Assembly: GCF_020497125.1 (NCBI RefSeq)
Contig: NC_059074.1
Location: 197,728,915-197,792,914 of the forward strand
Reading direction: 5' to 3'
DNA from: Mauremys mutica
Lineage: Eukaryota; Chordata; Testudines; Geoemydidae
DNA: 64,000 bases
Shown: one piece after another, positions 35,205 to 46,078 of the stretch
Layout of the letters: each line of letters starts with the position of its first letter
Numbering within the stretch: position 1 is the stretch's first letter
Translations under genes and position numbers: made by a program
Notes under the pieces: generated by a model
The model's input: the letters and a program-made list of their open reading frames with translations, nothing else
What the model was told of the DNA's origin: nothing
The model's database searches: none

Positions 35205-35718
35205 ATGCAGAGCTCTCCAGCAGAGGAGTTCATGTTAGAAAGAGGGACCCAGCATAGACTGACTGGGAACTCTTCGATCTGATCGGTGTGTGGGGCGAGG
35301 AGTCTGTGCTTTCGGAGCTGCGCTCCAAAACAGGGAATGCGAAGACCTACGAGAAGGTCTCCAAAGCCATGAGAGACAGAGGATACAGGCGGGATGCAAC
35401 GCAGCACCGCGTGAAAATCAAGGACCCCAGACAAGGCTACCAAAAAATCAAAGCGGCAAATGGACGCTACGGAGCCTGCCACCACTGCCCCACCAGTGAC
35501 CGTGGACTCTGACGATGGGACAGTGTCGACGGCCAGTTCCTCGGTGATGTTCGCGGACGGGGAAGATGAGGAAGGGTTTGTGGAGGACGAGGCAGGCGAG
35601 AGCGCTTACAGCGCTGGTTTCCCCGACAGCCAGGATCTATTCATCACCGTCACGGAGATCCCCCAACAACCCTCCCCGGCCATTAACCCGGACCCTGAAT
35701 CAGGGGAAGGAGCAGTCG
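35205..35718 (+). pseudogene. Harbinger Myb/SANT-like protein, exon 1
   Basis: The accessory DNA-binding protein that in this superfamily binds subterminal sites and aids nuclear import of the transposase. The likely start is ATG at 35205 (MQSSPAEEFM). After a frame change the trihelix-like domain reads FDLIGVWGEESVLSELRSKT, NAKTYEKVSKAMRDRGYRRD, QHRVKIKDPRQGYQKIKAAN. A second frame change near 35455 leads into an acidic linker with DEEGFVEDEAGESAYSAGFP and DSQDLFITVTEIPQQPSP. A consensus donor GGTAAG closes it at 35718. The two shifts break the reading frame. Confidence 0.85.
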
Positions 35719-37653
35719 GTAAGTGCTTTAACCATGTTAACTTTTATTCTTAATATAACAAGAATCTTAACTGTGTGAAAAGGAGGTCTGTCTAGATATG
35801 GGGATAGAACAGAAATCATCCTTGGAGATCTCCACGAAGCTCTCCTTGCGTTAATCGAAAAGCATCAGCAGGAGGTTCCTGAGGAGAGTTGCCTTATTGG
35901 GTGCTCCGTGGTAGCACAGTTTTCCGCGCAAGGCTTTCATGAGGTACTCAGGGAGCACTGCCTCCCCGAGCACGGCTGTATCGGGCCCTAGTTCGTGCTA
36001 GCTTTCACGCAGCATGCACTCTCTATCTCCTTCAGTGACCCTCCTCAGGGTGATCTCGCTCGGAGACTCCTGCATCTAATTAGGGTAATTACTGTAATTT
36101 TACGCCTGGTCCAAAGTATTTTTAAAAAATCTACGGACAGACGGCATAGCACAGACTCAGCACGCAGCTGCGTGACGAGCGTAACGGAAAGCCAAAGAAT
36201 ATAATGGACGCTCATGGAGGGAGGGGGGAATGAGGACGCAAGGTATCCCACAGTTCCTGCTGTCTCCGAAAAGTATTTGCATTCTTGGATGAGCTCCAAA
36301 TGCTTCTAGGGTCAAACACAGTGTCTGCGGTGGGTCAGGGCATAGTTCGGCAATTTGCGCACACACCCCACCCACCACCAGAAGTGAAAACAATCCTCTG
36401 TTGACTCTTTTACATGTCACCCTATCTTTACTGAATGCTGCAGATAGACGCGATGGTGCAGCACTCAACACCAACATCCTTGCTCCCCCACGCTATGGAT
36501 GGCTGATGGTACAAAACGATGGAAATCCGTCCTCATCATCAGCCTATTGGCACATGGGGCAGTGCAAAAGGGCTGGTAACCATGCCGACTAGCATCAGTA
36601 AGGTCGATCAAGGGCGCCTGTCCCTAATTTTTCATGGCAGATGGTGCAATATGGCTGGTAACCGTCCTCATCATTGCAACAGGGGGCTGAGCTCCATCAG
36701 CCCCCACCCTTCATTGTAAATAAAAGATTCGATTGCCCCTGGACTAGCAGAGGGATGATGGGCTCCTTCATCCACACTCCTTAATGTCCTGCCTGGACTA
36801 TCATTGCAGCTGGAGGCTTCCTTCCAGTCATTTCTCACAAACAAGTCACTGTGTCTTATTCCTGCATTCTTTATTACTTCATCACACAAGTGGGGGGACA
36901 ATGGTATGGTAGCCCAGGAAGGCTGGGGTAAGAACGGAATAAACAGGTGGTGTTGTTGCAGGAGCACCCCCCCTGAATAGCATACAGCTCATAATTTATG
37001 CAGGATCGGACACAGAGCAGCTGTGCTCTCTGGTTCTATGATACAGTGGTTCTCTAGTACACTTGCCCATAATCTAGGCAGGACTGATTCTATTTTTAGA
37101 TACCAAAAAGGAGGGATTGACTCAGGGAGTCATTCCCAATTTTTGCTTTTGCGCCCCTGGCTGCTCGGCCAGGGGCACTTATGACAGCCCCAAATGGGGC
37201 AGTGCAAAAGGACAGGTAACCATGCCCATCTTATTACCATCTTATTACCAATTTATGTTATGGTTGATGGTACAATATGGCTGGTAACCATCTCTGCTGT
37301 CATGCAAAAGCAAAAGCATGCTGCTGTGTAGCGCTGCTGGCCCGCCTCTGTCAGCGGCATCTAGTACACATACGGTGACATACACAAAAGGCAAAACAGT
37401 CTCCATGGTTGCCACGCTATGGCGTATGCCAGGGCAATTCTGGGAAAACGGGCTTGAAATGATTGTCTGCCGTTGCTTTCCCGGAGGAAGGAATGACTGG
37501 CGACATTTACCCAGAATCCACCGCGAAAATGATTTGTGCCCCAGCAGGCACAGGGGTCTCAACCCAGAATTCACAGAGACAGCCTAGACTCAGTTAATTG
37601 TTCGCAAAAATGTATCTTTGCAAGGAATTCACTCCCTGTTTCCCATCTCACAG
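35719..37653 (+). other. Intron of the Harbinger accessory gene
   Basis: Bounded by GTAAGT at 35719 and a pyrimidine-rich TTTCCCATCTCACAG at 37653. The phases on both sides match (phase 1), with the split codon completing as Ala. The interior holds several copies of a (A/T)(A/C)GGCTGGTAACC(A/G)T motif (about 36570, 36652, 37276, and a related ACAGGTAACCATGCC at 37210) and no coding region. The 1.9-kb length is unusual for a transposon intron, so a further internal insertion is possible. Confidence 0.7.
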
Positions 37654-38027
37654 CTTCCACTGTCTCCAGACCTGCCACAGCATCCCCCTCGCAGAGGCTG
37701 GCGAAGATTAGGCGGCGAAAGAAAAAGACAAAGGACAAGATGTTCGAGGAACGTATGGGCTGCTACCTAGCAGAGGCGGACCAGCAGAGCCAGTGGAGGG
37801 AGACCGTCTCTCTGGGCCAGCGCTCACACAGCGAACGGGAGGAGAGGTGGCGTGAGGAAGACAAGCAGGCGACTGAAACAATGCTTGGACTAGTGAGGGA
37901 GCAAACGGACACGCTCAGGCACCTTGTGGATGTTCTGCAGGACCGCAGGAGGACAGAGCCCCCCTGCAGTGTATCTGCAACCGCCCTCCCCCGCCACAAA
38001 GTCCCATACCCCCCTCACCGAAAATAA
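37654..38027 (+). pseudogene. Harbinger Myb/SANT-like protein, exon 2
   Basis: An open 124-codon exon in the phase set by the acceptor. It starts STVSRPATASPSQRLAKIRR and then has a basic RRKKKTKDKMFEERM, likely a nuclear-localisation or DNA-contact segment. A long amphipathic region REERWREEDKQATETMLGL and REQTDTLRHLVDVLQDRR follows, probably a coiled coil for protein contact. It stops at TAA 38025-38027. An AATAAA at 38188-38193 serves as polyadenylation signal. This exon is itself undamaged; the lesions lie in exon 1. Confidence 0.82.
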
Positions 38028-38863
38028 TCAGGAGGAGGGGCGGCCGGGGACGTGAATACTGTCACTGCACCACAGCACAGTGCTCAAGTACCCAAAAGCT
38101 CTCATACCGTACATTTGCTGAAGTCCTTCACTTCCAGACTCACAGTAGTCCCAATCCCAGTCCCATCCCCTAACTGTCTACTTAATTAATAAAAATGATT
38201 TGCTGTTAATTACTGTTTCCGTTATGTTTTTTCAAAGAAGACTGTGTTCGAATGGGGGGCGTGGGGAAGGGGGTGGTTAATTGCATAGGACAGTCACCTT
38301 TTCCCAGGGTACAGACACGGGGACAGGATCAGCAGCGGGTCACACACACGGTGCAGTCAGTAGGCAACCTGGTCGGTTTTTGGAGGTGGTTTCCAGGATC
38401 TGTGTGGGCGGGGGAGATGTGACTTTGCAGCGGGGGAGGGCGGTTACAGATCTTATACAGCGGTCCTTGTCCTGGACCGCTGAGTCACGCAGCTGAGGAA
38501 TCTGTATCCGTCCTCCTCCACCACAAGGTCACATATCCGCCCGCACACAGAATTCCATAAAGAGGGATGGCAGGCTCCGTTGAAAGAAGCCTTCCGGCAC
38601 TGCGGACTGCTCTAGGAGCAGGAGTCTGTCATTCCTTGAGTTTAGAGGCGGTCTTTACATCACCGCACACCCTACCCAGCACAGCCTGCGTCCCAGTTTC
38701 AACCCTTTCACGAAAAGTCATGAATAAAGAAACCTTTGTTAAGTAATAATGGGACATGTATTTTATTTTTACACGTGTGCTGGAAGTGGGGGTAACGGGG
38801 TGAACGGGGTATGTAACCGAAGAGGAGAGTCAACAGTAACTGGGTAAAGAAACAGGGGCAGGT
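38028..38863. other. Non-coding segment between the convergent Harbinger genes
   Basis: Contains polyadenylation signals for both directions: AATAAA at 38188 on plus, and TTTATT near 38762 for the minus transposase. A GTCCTGGACCGCTGAGTCACG stretch and several degraded minus-strand frames may be remains of the transposase 3' region. Confidence 0.5.
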
Positions 38864-39316
38864 TCAGCTTCTCTGTAAAGAAACTGAACAGTCACAGGTC
38901 ACGCTGCTCGCTGCTCGCTGGTATTTGAAGAGTTCCTTGTCGCTGTCCCAGGCGCCTGTATAGGGCTTCATGAGCAAGTGCATTAGCGGGCAGGCTGGGT
39001 CCCCGAGGATGACTATAGGCATCTGCACATCCACAACAGTTATTTCGTGGTCCGGGAAGAAACTACCTTCCTGCAGGCGTCTGAGCAGCCCACAGTTCCT
39101 GAAAACACACGCATCATGAACCTTGCCCGGCCACCCGACGTTGATGTTTGTAAAACGTCCCCTATGGTCCCCCAGTGCTTGCAGCACCATTGAAAAGTAG
39201 CCCAATTTCTCAGCAGCTGACTGTGGAAGACGTGGACGATAAAGTGCGAGGAGGAGAAAACGGCGATGATCGCAGAGGGCTCCGTGCTTGCAGTGCTGTG
39301 GCGTCCGCGCTGTCAC
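38864..39316 (-). pseudogene. Harbinger DDE transposase fragment
   Basis: Part of the DDE_Tnp_4-type nuclease that cuts and joins the element. Visible are QALGDHRGRFTNINVGWPGK followed by VHDACVFRNCGLLRRLQEGS, then FFPDHEITVVDVQMPIVILG and DPACPLMHLLMKPYTGAWD. The His-Asp of VHDA and the Asp of GDPAC agree with the family core. The N-terminal third, with the first catalytic Asp, and the C-terminal segment that normally follows KPYTG are missing or scrambled, so the enzyme is dead. Tail-to-tail orientation with the accessory gene is usual for these transposons. Confidence 0.88.
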
Positions 39317-39674
39317 TGACCAGAAAAGTGCACGAACAGATTGCCCGCAGGCGCTTTCACGGAGGGAGGGAAGGAGGTTGTGATTGACGGTTCAATGACG
39401 ACACTTACCCAAAACCACCCTCGACACATTTCTCCCCCCAGCAGGCATTGGGGGCTCTACCCAGCATTCCAATGGGCAGCGGGGACTGCGGGAACTGTGG
39501 GATAGCTTCCCACAGTGCACCGCTTCCAAAGTCGATGCTGGCCCCGTGAATGTGGACTCAGAAATTCGAATTAGTGTATTTAGTATGGATACACAAATTC
39601 GACTTCATAAAGTCGAATCCACAAATTCGAACTAACTTGATTCGAAATAGTCTTGTAGTGTAGACAAGGCCTAA

Positions 39675-40026
39675 CTTTGGTTTTCCTCTTAGCACTTCTT
39701 ACAAGGGATCTGCAATATGAAATTATATTCATTTTTAATTTGTAAACCACTTCTAACTTTTTTGCGTAGGTGTACTGGCAAATAACACATGTACTCTATT
39801 CTACAGCTAACTTAAGGTAAATAGATATACAAGAAAAGTTTGTGATGTCTTGTTTTGCCATCAGAGAAACAACATCTGCCTTCTTTTGGGAAACATGTTT
39901 CTGCATAATGCCAAATACCCAAAGGGGAAATTAACTATGGGAAAAAGACATCTTTGATTATTCAGTGCAGTGAGTAATCACAATGTTTCATAGACTGAAA
40001 TACATTTAAGAAAACCGAGTATATTG
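39675..40026. other. No gene seen
   Basis: Short AT-rich unique stretch. Confidence 0.4.
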
Positions 40027-40034
40027 TAATATCT

Positions 40035-40359
40035 CAAGGGTTCCCAAACTTGCTTCATGGCTTGTTCAGGGTAGGCCCCTGGCGGGCCGCAAGACACTTT
40101 GTTTACCTGAGCATCCGCAGATATGGCCGCTCCCAGCTCCCAGTGGCTGTAGTTTGCCATTCCCGGCCAATGGGAGCGGTAGGAAGCAGTGGCCCGGCCC
40201 ACGCCGGTTCCTGCAGCTCCCATTGGCTGGGAACAGCGAACCGCAGCCACTGGGAGCTGCGAGAGGCTGTACCTGCAGATGCTTGAGGTAAACAAAGCGA
40301 CTTGCGGCCCGCCAGGTGCTTATCCTGAACAAGCCGCGAGCCAAGCTTGGGAACCCCTG
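40035..40359. mobile_element. Palindromic GC-rich hAT MITE, 325 bp
   Basis: Begins CAAGGGTTCCCAAACTTG and ends CAAGCTTGGGAACCCCTG. Flanks TAATATCT and TACTATAT agree at 6 of 8. The interior mirrors itself: GGCCCCTGGCGGGCCGCAAG near the left against CTTGCGGCCCGCCAGGTGC near the right, with GCTCCCATTGGCTGGGAAC in the centre. It shares core and layout with 15153-15485 and 12541-12784. Confidence 0.88.
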
Positions 40360-40367
40360 TACTATAT

Positions 40368-41711
40368 GTTCAGGGAAAAACGCTTTGGGATAAATTCATC
40401 CCTTGTCTGTTTAAAACAATGGCGTTACAGATTAATCTAGCTCTTTATGGATTCAGTGAATTCTTCAGTGGATTTTCAAAGCAGTCTTAGGTCTTTGTTC
40501 ATTTAGTATAGTTTGTGTTAAATGACTATTTCTAAAAACCTATAATAGGGTGCTTACCTGTCAACAAGCCAAAGTTTCTTTAAGCATATAATTCAGTTTA
40601 CATAGCTGATGTACACTAATACAGAGTTACACCCTATCTGCTGCAACTTGTGTAGGCACAGAAATACAATATCTGAGAAGGAGCTAATCTTGGCCAGCCC
40701 TCTGAATTTTCAGCAAAAAGTGTATATGTCAATAATATCGCTACCTTCTAAGATTATGTAGAATACAGTGAACAATAGACCTGTTCATTTAAGTTGGTAA
40801 ACAGTATCACATTATTGTACAGAAAAACAGCTGGCTAATACTAAACCCAGCCAAGGCTGATCTGATGCTGCTCAGCAGAGAAAGCCTCTTCTAAGAACTA
40901 CTTGGAGCATGTCTTCTTTTTCTATTAAAAGCATCCCACCTCCACAACCCTGTTTGTCAAACTGATGGAAAGCTTTGAAGTCCTTCTTGATTCATAATTA
41001 AGTGAAGTTGATCTACCAACATCATATTCTAAAACAAGGCTTATTCAGCCTGCCGCTTGATAGGAAGCTCTGTCATTTTCTCTTGGACAAGGATCAAGTC
41101 ATAATGATTTTTGTTCATCACATCCAGATTCTACAGTAACACACTGTACACTCGGAACTGAATGTGAAAGCAACGCAGAGGCTCTAACTCATGCAGAATT
41201 AAGTCACCCACTTCCGGAACGGCCAATTTACAAGCCGCCTAAAACAAATCCCTATACTCCAAATCTACCAGAGCCAAAAGATCAAGGCCCATCTACATCA
41301 GTAACTGTGTCTCATGTCTCCATTTATGATATGCCTACACAGCTGCACTCCTCTGGGATTATGCAAAAGTCAAGATGAAGCATATGAGAACCAGAAAAAA
41401 AAAGCATCTTTGTCTGAGGGAATTCTGTTGTGAAATGAACTTCCAGAGTCTAACCGCCTTCAGAGTACACTGTAAAACCTTCCTCATTGACAAAGTATTT
41501 TCAGTATAGCCAGCAGCATGAAAATGATGATGATTTTTATATAATAATTTTTTCAAGATCAGCCTCTGTTACCTAGGGAGCAGAGAACTCTACACATTTT
41601 CTTAGAGATCTCAACAGGAACTTTTAATTTATCTGAGATATGCTTAAATACCACAGTGGTGCATGCTACAGAAAAACCTAACATGAAAGAGATAAAACAA
41701 GTACCAGCACA
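40368..41711. other. No gene seen
   Basis: AT-rich unique DNA without supported features. Confidence 0.45.
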
Positions 41712-41786
41712 TTTACTTAGGCTTTGTCTACACGATGCAGCTTTTACTGACACGGCTGTGCCACTACAGCCGTCCCACTAAAAGTA

Positions 41787-41905
41787 CAGTGACCAGATGT
41801 CCCGATTTTATAAGGACAGTCTCAATTTTTGGGTCTTTTTCTTCTATAGGCTCCTAGTACCCCTCACCTCCGTCCCAATTTTTCACACTTGCTGTCTGGT
41901 CACCC
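41787..41905. mobile_element. Tc1/mariner-type MITE, 119 bp
   Basis: Begins CAGTGACCAGATGTCCCG and ends GTCTGGTCACCC, inverted ends, with TA on both sides (41785-41786 and 41906-41907). It is nearly the same as 45956-46078, including TTTTTGGGTCTTTTTCTT and TAGGCTCCTA segments. It lies within the outer MITE. Confidence 0.85.
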
Positions 41906-41917
41906 TAGCTAAAAGGC

Positions 41918-42117
41918 CAGGGCCGCCCAGAGGATTCAGGGGGCCTGGGGTCGCCGCCGAAGAAGCTCTGGGGGCCCAGGCCCTGCGAGACTTTTCCGGG
42001 GCCCCCAGAGCGAGTGAAGGACCCTGCTCCAGGGGCCCTGAAAAACTCTTGTGGGGGCCCCTGCGGGGCCCGGGGCCAATTGCCCCACTTGCCCCTCCCC
42101 CTCCCCGGGCAGCCCTG
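41918..42117. mobile_element. GC-rich hAT MITE, 200 bp
   Basis: Begins CAGGGCCGCCCAGAG and ends GGGCAGCCCTG. A perfect 8-bp duplication TAAAAGGC flanks it (41910-41917 and 42118-42125). The interior is rich in GGGGCCC motifs, which creates long open frames in several phases; none is a gene. Confidence 0.93.
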
Positions 42118-42317
42118 TAAAAGGCATGCAGTGTAGCCACTGTCTGTTGGCAGGAGAGAGCTCTCCTCCTGACAAAAGACTTCCACCCCAAAGGAGTGGG
42201 TCAGCTTTTCACACCAGCACTTGTTGTTGACAAAACTTTTGTATTTCGGGTGGGATTTTTTTTAACATCTCTGAACAACAAAAGCTTTGTCCTTCATGTG
42301 CCAGTGTAGACAAAGCC

Positions 42318-45300
42318 GTAATATGCTTAAAAATACTTAAAAATTATGTGACTATTGCAGCTCAATTCCATGATAGTACAATTGCTAAATAATAAACCAC
42401 ACAAGTTCTTTCATACAGAACATGAAATATATGATTTGAGTACTCTATGCACTTTTACTTCTTAAATTTTGCTCTGAAATCTGTTTGATTTATTTCCCAG
42501 CAAAATATAATAATGTTAATTCACCACTCAGTGCTCAAACTGTATCATTTATTTAGAGGAATCAACGTTTTCACATGTTTGATGAAGGGCCAGGTTCATC
42601 AATCTCCAGGATATCTTCCTGTACATTCTCTGCCTCATTCTGCTTCTTCACCACCCAACAAGGTAACAAGCATTATTTAATTTTCTCAAACATCAAACAG
42701 TGCTCTTTTCTCAGCCTATTATTTACTAATAAAAATTTCATTTTACACCCATTAGCTATTGGAGTGTTAACATAAAAGTCCAAATTCCTAACAACCACAG
42801 GAAAATGACACTATTTACAGACTTTGAAACTACTATGACTTCTCCTACAGAAAGACAGGGGTTTGTGTGGGTAACTTCTGGTAGTTCTGTTGGTGTCACT
42901 AGGCATAACTCTAGGTAACTCGGGGGGGTGGAAGACCACAAGTGTCGATGAAGCCCCCCTGCTCTAGGCCTAAGTGAACCAAGGCTCCTCCATGATGAAC
43001 TTTAACCAACCTAAGTAGCTGCAAAACAAAATGTGTAACAGTCAGCTTACAGCTCAAGGCAGTCTGAAGCGGTAGTAATAAGGGAAGTGTACATGCCTCT
43101 ATAAAAAACAAAATAACAAATCTAAAAAAATTTGCTAACAAGCTGCAAATGTTGCTTACTATAGCTGCTACCAAAAAAAATCTAAACTAAAGCAAACAAC
43201 TTAAATATAAAAAGAAAAGCTGCTTGTATCTGCGCGCTTAATTTAAAACGTGCTAGTCTCCTTGCACCGCTTTAAAATCTCAAATAAACTTTGTCTGCTT
43301 CTCCACCCTGGTGTGTTCATTGGCGCAAAGCACACCGGGCAACAAACCCCGCTGTTGCCCCCTCGGGACCTCTGTGCCGGCAACAGTTCTGATGCAGAAC
43401 TTTGTAAATCCTATACATATTGTGCACAGCTTTATATCCACCACTCTGCTCGTCTAAAATTCTAGAATGCATTGGCTATTTTTTGAAGCCAAAGCTATTA
43501 AATATCTATAAAATATTTTGATAAGGCTGTCTATGTTTGATATTGCAATTAAAAGTGTTGAACACTTGAATTATTTAACAAGTTTCACACAGTTTAATAT
43601 AAATGCTTATTCCTTCTACAATTTGTGCCCGTAGCATGTCATTCACTATGAACTAGATTATTTCCATCCCTCCCTCAGCCAGGGAGGGGCGTGAAGATGA
43701 GTAAGAACTGCTCAGACTGTAGGCTGGCTGAGAGGAAAAGGAGGGAGAAAAAAATTGAATTGCTCCCCCCAATACTATTCCCTGTAAAACCAATGGGATT
43801 CCACATGGATGTAAAGATTTGTGCAGATCGACCTGTTTGGAGAATGAAGCCCTCAATTAGACTCACACAAGGTCCCCTGTCTATCTGAGGCAGCAGCCCT
43901 GATGGGATAGTGACTGTATAATCTATTTCTACTGAACATATTACTGTGAATATGTAGGTGCCATTATTAGCACTAGGTGTGAGTCTACATCCTAGTTTGA
44001 GATTTGATGTAAAGGCCAGGGTTGTAAGCACCAATACATAAATCAAATCAAATTCCTTGGTGATGTTACAGAAAAATGGACATCTTTTAAAATAAACTTG
44101 ATTTTATTTTAAACAGGAGACACTCAGATTCTAATCTCAATTAGTCACAAAACAAATTGTGCTCATGATTAACATTGGAGCAGACTTTATACCTGTACAA
44201 AGCTGTTTCATGGTTACTTTTAGTTACCAGTTCACATTACTCTGCAATACATAAGCAGCCAGAAGCAAACAGACCCTGCCATAGCAACAGATGGAAAACC
44301 TACACACATATCTGTATCGCTATGATGATCAATAGCATCTTTCAAGATCCCTGGGTCCTACACATGCCTATCACAACATGTGTGCTCATCTAGTGCACTA
44401 AATGCCATTTTCCCTATGTGGGTGAAATGAGATAATCAAGGTGCTCCTAAAAGAACTCACACAGAAAAATGATAAAAGACAGAGACACCCTATCACCCAT
44501 GGGCAACCCCTTTTCACAAAATGATCTCTCCATATCTGACCTCTCAGTCTTCTTTCTGAAAGGAAACCTGCATAACACCTTCAAAAGACAAGCCTGGGAG
44601 CTTAAATTCCTAACTTTGCTACACACTAAAAATAATGGACTCAGTAAAGACACTGGATTTATGGCTTATTACAGCCATCTGTAACAGACTAACTCTTCTT
44701 TCTCCTATGACTGCAGAGGTGTTAACTGCCCACTTCACCTCGAATGGTCTCTTCCAACACGTTAACTCCATATGCTTAACCATCTGTTGCACCTTGTATT
44801 CAGCTCTGACAGGGAGTCGCTTGCCCAGAACTGAAGAAGAGCTCTGCATACATTTGAAATCTTGTCTCTTTCTTCAATAGAAGTTGGCTCAAAAAAAAGA
44901 TATTGCCTCACTCCCTGTCTCTCTCTAATATCTGGGGACCAACACAGCTACAGTAACACTGCAAATGACTGATTTGTGAGCGAGTAGTGAAAGAATGGAT
45001 TATAGTGTAAATGACACTAGCCCAGTACATTGTTATGTCTTCCAGAATAACATAAATACCTTATCAATTAAAGCAGCAGGTGACATTTTGTACTACAGAA
45101 TAAAAAGATGCATGTGGCAAGCATAACATCACAGGAATTATAGCAATGCCAAGATTAAGGTTGTCTCTAAAGTCAGAAGTTTTCTAACATCAAATAGTGG
45201 TGTTAAAGTAAGAGATGCCGAAGAGTGCAGGTGTATGAATACAGCCTGCTTTCTTTAATTCCTATCCCTTTGACAGCAAGGAGCTCAAGAGCTGCTGATT

Positions 45301-45328
45301 TAGCATTAATGCACTTTGTATTATAATA
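42318..45328. other. No gene seen
   Basis: AT-rich unique DNA. Scattered open frames up to 123 codons (43675-44046, minus) have no recognisable domain. No repeat boundaries were resolved. Confidence 0.4.
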
Positions 45329-45505
45329 CATAGAATATCAGGTTGGAAGGGACCTCAGGAGGTGATCTAGTCCAACCCCCTGCTCAAAGCCGCACCAATC
45401 CCCAGTCAGATTTTTACCCCACTTCCCTAAATGGCCCCCTCAAAGATTGAACTCACAACCCTAGGTTTAGCAGGCCAATACTCAAACCACTGAGCCATTC
45501 CACTG
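45329..45505 (-). mobile_element. tRNA-derived SINE with CR1-like tail
   Basis: On the minus strand it starts GGCTCAGTGGTTTGAGTATT, an A-box-like tRNA segment, then a GGGTTGTGAGTTCAATC B-box-like segment, a tRNA-unrelated body, and the tail CAGGGGGTTGGACTAGATCA ... GATATTCTATG that matches CR1 3' ends. Such chimeras borrow the CR1 enzyme for copying. It fits the known reptilian tRNA/CR1 SINE class. No terminal duplication was identified. Confidence 0.85.
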
Positions 45506-45754
45506 CAACATAGCTGTCTTTTAATTCAGACAGTGCATGCACGTTGGGTTATAGGAGCAAGGAAAGTAATGGCAATTGAAATATTTATATATCAGGGAGT
45601 GAAGACTTCAAGGAGATGTATTCCCTACTTGTTGGGGGTGGGGCAGGGGGCTGGGTACATTAGTGGGGTAGCCAGGTTGAAGGGGGGAACCCAGTGCATG
45701 GGTCAAGGGCATGGTTGGGGTGATGTGCTGAAGCAGGGCTGCTAGGGTCCAGCT
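45506..45754. other. No gene seen
   Basis: G-rich toward the right (GGTGGGGCAGGGGGC at about 45636), leading into the microsatellite. Confidence 0.35.
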
Positions 45755-45755
45755 G

Positions 45756-45816
<61 letters not shown>
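45755..45816. repeat. (TA)n(TG)n compound microsatellite
   Basis: ATATATAT followed by about 23 TG units, then a G-rich stretch. The minus-strand frame coding poly-Thr-His is an artefact. Confidence 0.97.
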
Positions 45817-45821
<5 letters not shown>

Positions 45822-45955
45822 AGTGGGGGGGTGCTGGGTGGCTATGTATGTGTATTGCAGGACTTGATATGTATAGCTGCTTAAATGACTACTAACCTTT
45901 CTTTTACTGTTCAAAAGCTAGGAAATTCAATGGCAATGAAATGTCCTCATACCTA

Positions 45956-46078
45956 CGGTGACCAGATGTCCCGTTTTTATAGGGACAGTCCCGATTTTTG
46001 GGTCTTTTTCTTATATAGGCTCCTATTACCTCCCACTCCCATTTTTCACATTTGCTGTCTGGTCACCCTACTCATACC
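45956..46078. mobile_element. Tc1/mariner-type MITE, 123 bp
   Basis: Begins CGGTGACCAGATGTCCCG and ends GTCTGGTCACCC, with TA on both sides (45954-45955 and 46079-46080). It is a near-identical copy of 41787-41905. Confidence 0.85.

Larger units (their letters stand above)
34815..39671. mobile_element. PIF/Harbinger transposon, 4857 bp, both ends present
   Basis: The left terminus is GGCCTGGTCTACACTA and the right is TAGTGTAGACAAGGCC, inverted copies matching at 15 of 16 positions. TAA flanks both sides (34812-34814 and 39672-39674), the 3-bp duplication typical of this superfamily. Subterminal TTCGAATTTA/TTCGAATT motifs repeat near both ends, likely binding sites. CCCACAGTGCACC occurs inside both ends (about 35036 and 39509). 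It carries a Myb/SANT-like accessory gene on plus and a transposase remnant on minus, converging with separate polyadenylation signals. Frameshifts in both genes make it non-autonomous. Confidence 0.92.
41720..42317. mobile_element. MITE with two nested MITEs
   Basis: The outer ends are GGCTTTGTCTACAC and GTGTAGACAAAGCC, perfect inverted repeats. The outer element's own sequence is only about 270 bp; the rest is two insertions at 41787-41905 and 41918-42117. The termini resemble the Harbinger family at 34815 (GGCCTNGTCTACAC). The flanks TTA and GTA do not give a clean duplication, so superfamily assignment is tentative. Confidence 0.75.

Noticed and set aside
34988..35485. 165-codon minus-strand open frame
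   Set aside because: It is antisense to the Harbinger Myb/SANT-like exon, whose sense-strand motifs are recognisable; the minus frame shows no domain.
38281..38496. 71-codon plus-strand frame within the Harbinger element
   Set aside because: It lies in the non-coding segment between the convergent genes after the polyadenylation signal and has no recognised motif.
41797..42191. Overlapping Gly/Pro-rich open frames of 79-107 codons
   Set aside because: They span the boundaries of two nested MITEs and their 8-bp duplications, so they cannot be one gene.
45400..45505. Possible functional tRNA gene on the minus strand
   Set aside because: The A- and B-box segments are degenerate and continuous with a CR1-like tail, so it is a SINE.
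45660..45914. 84-codon minus-strand frame with a Thr-His repeat
   Set aside because: It translates the (TG)n microsatellite.
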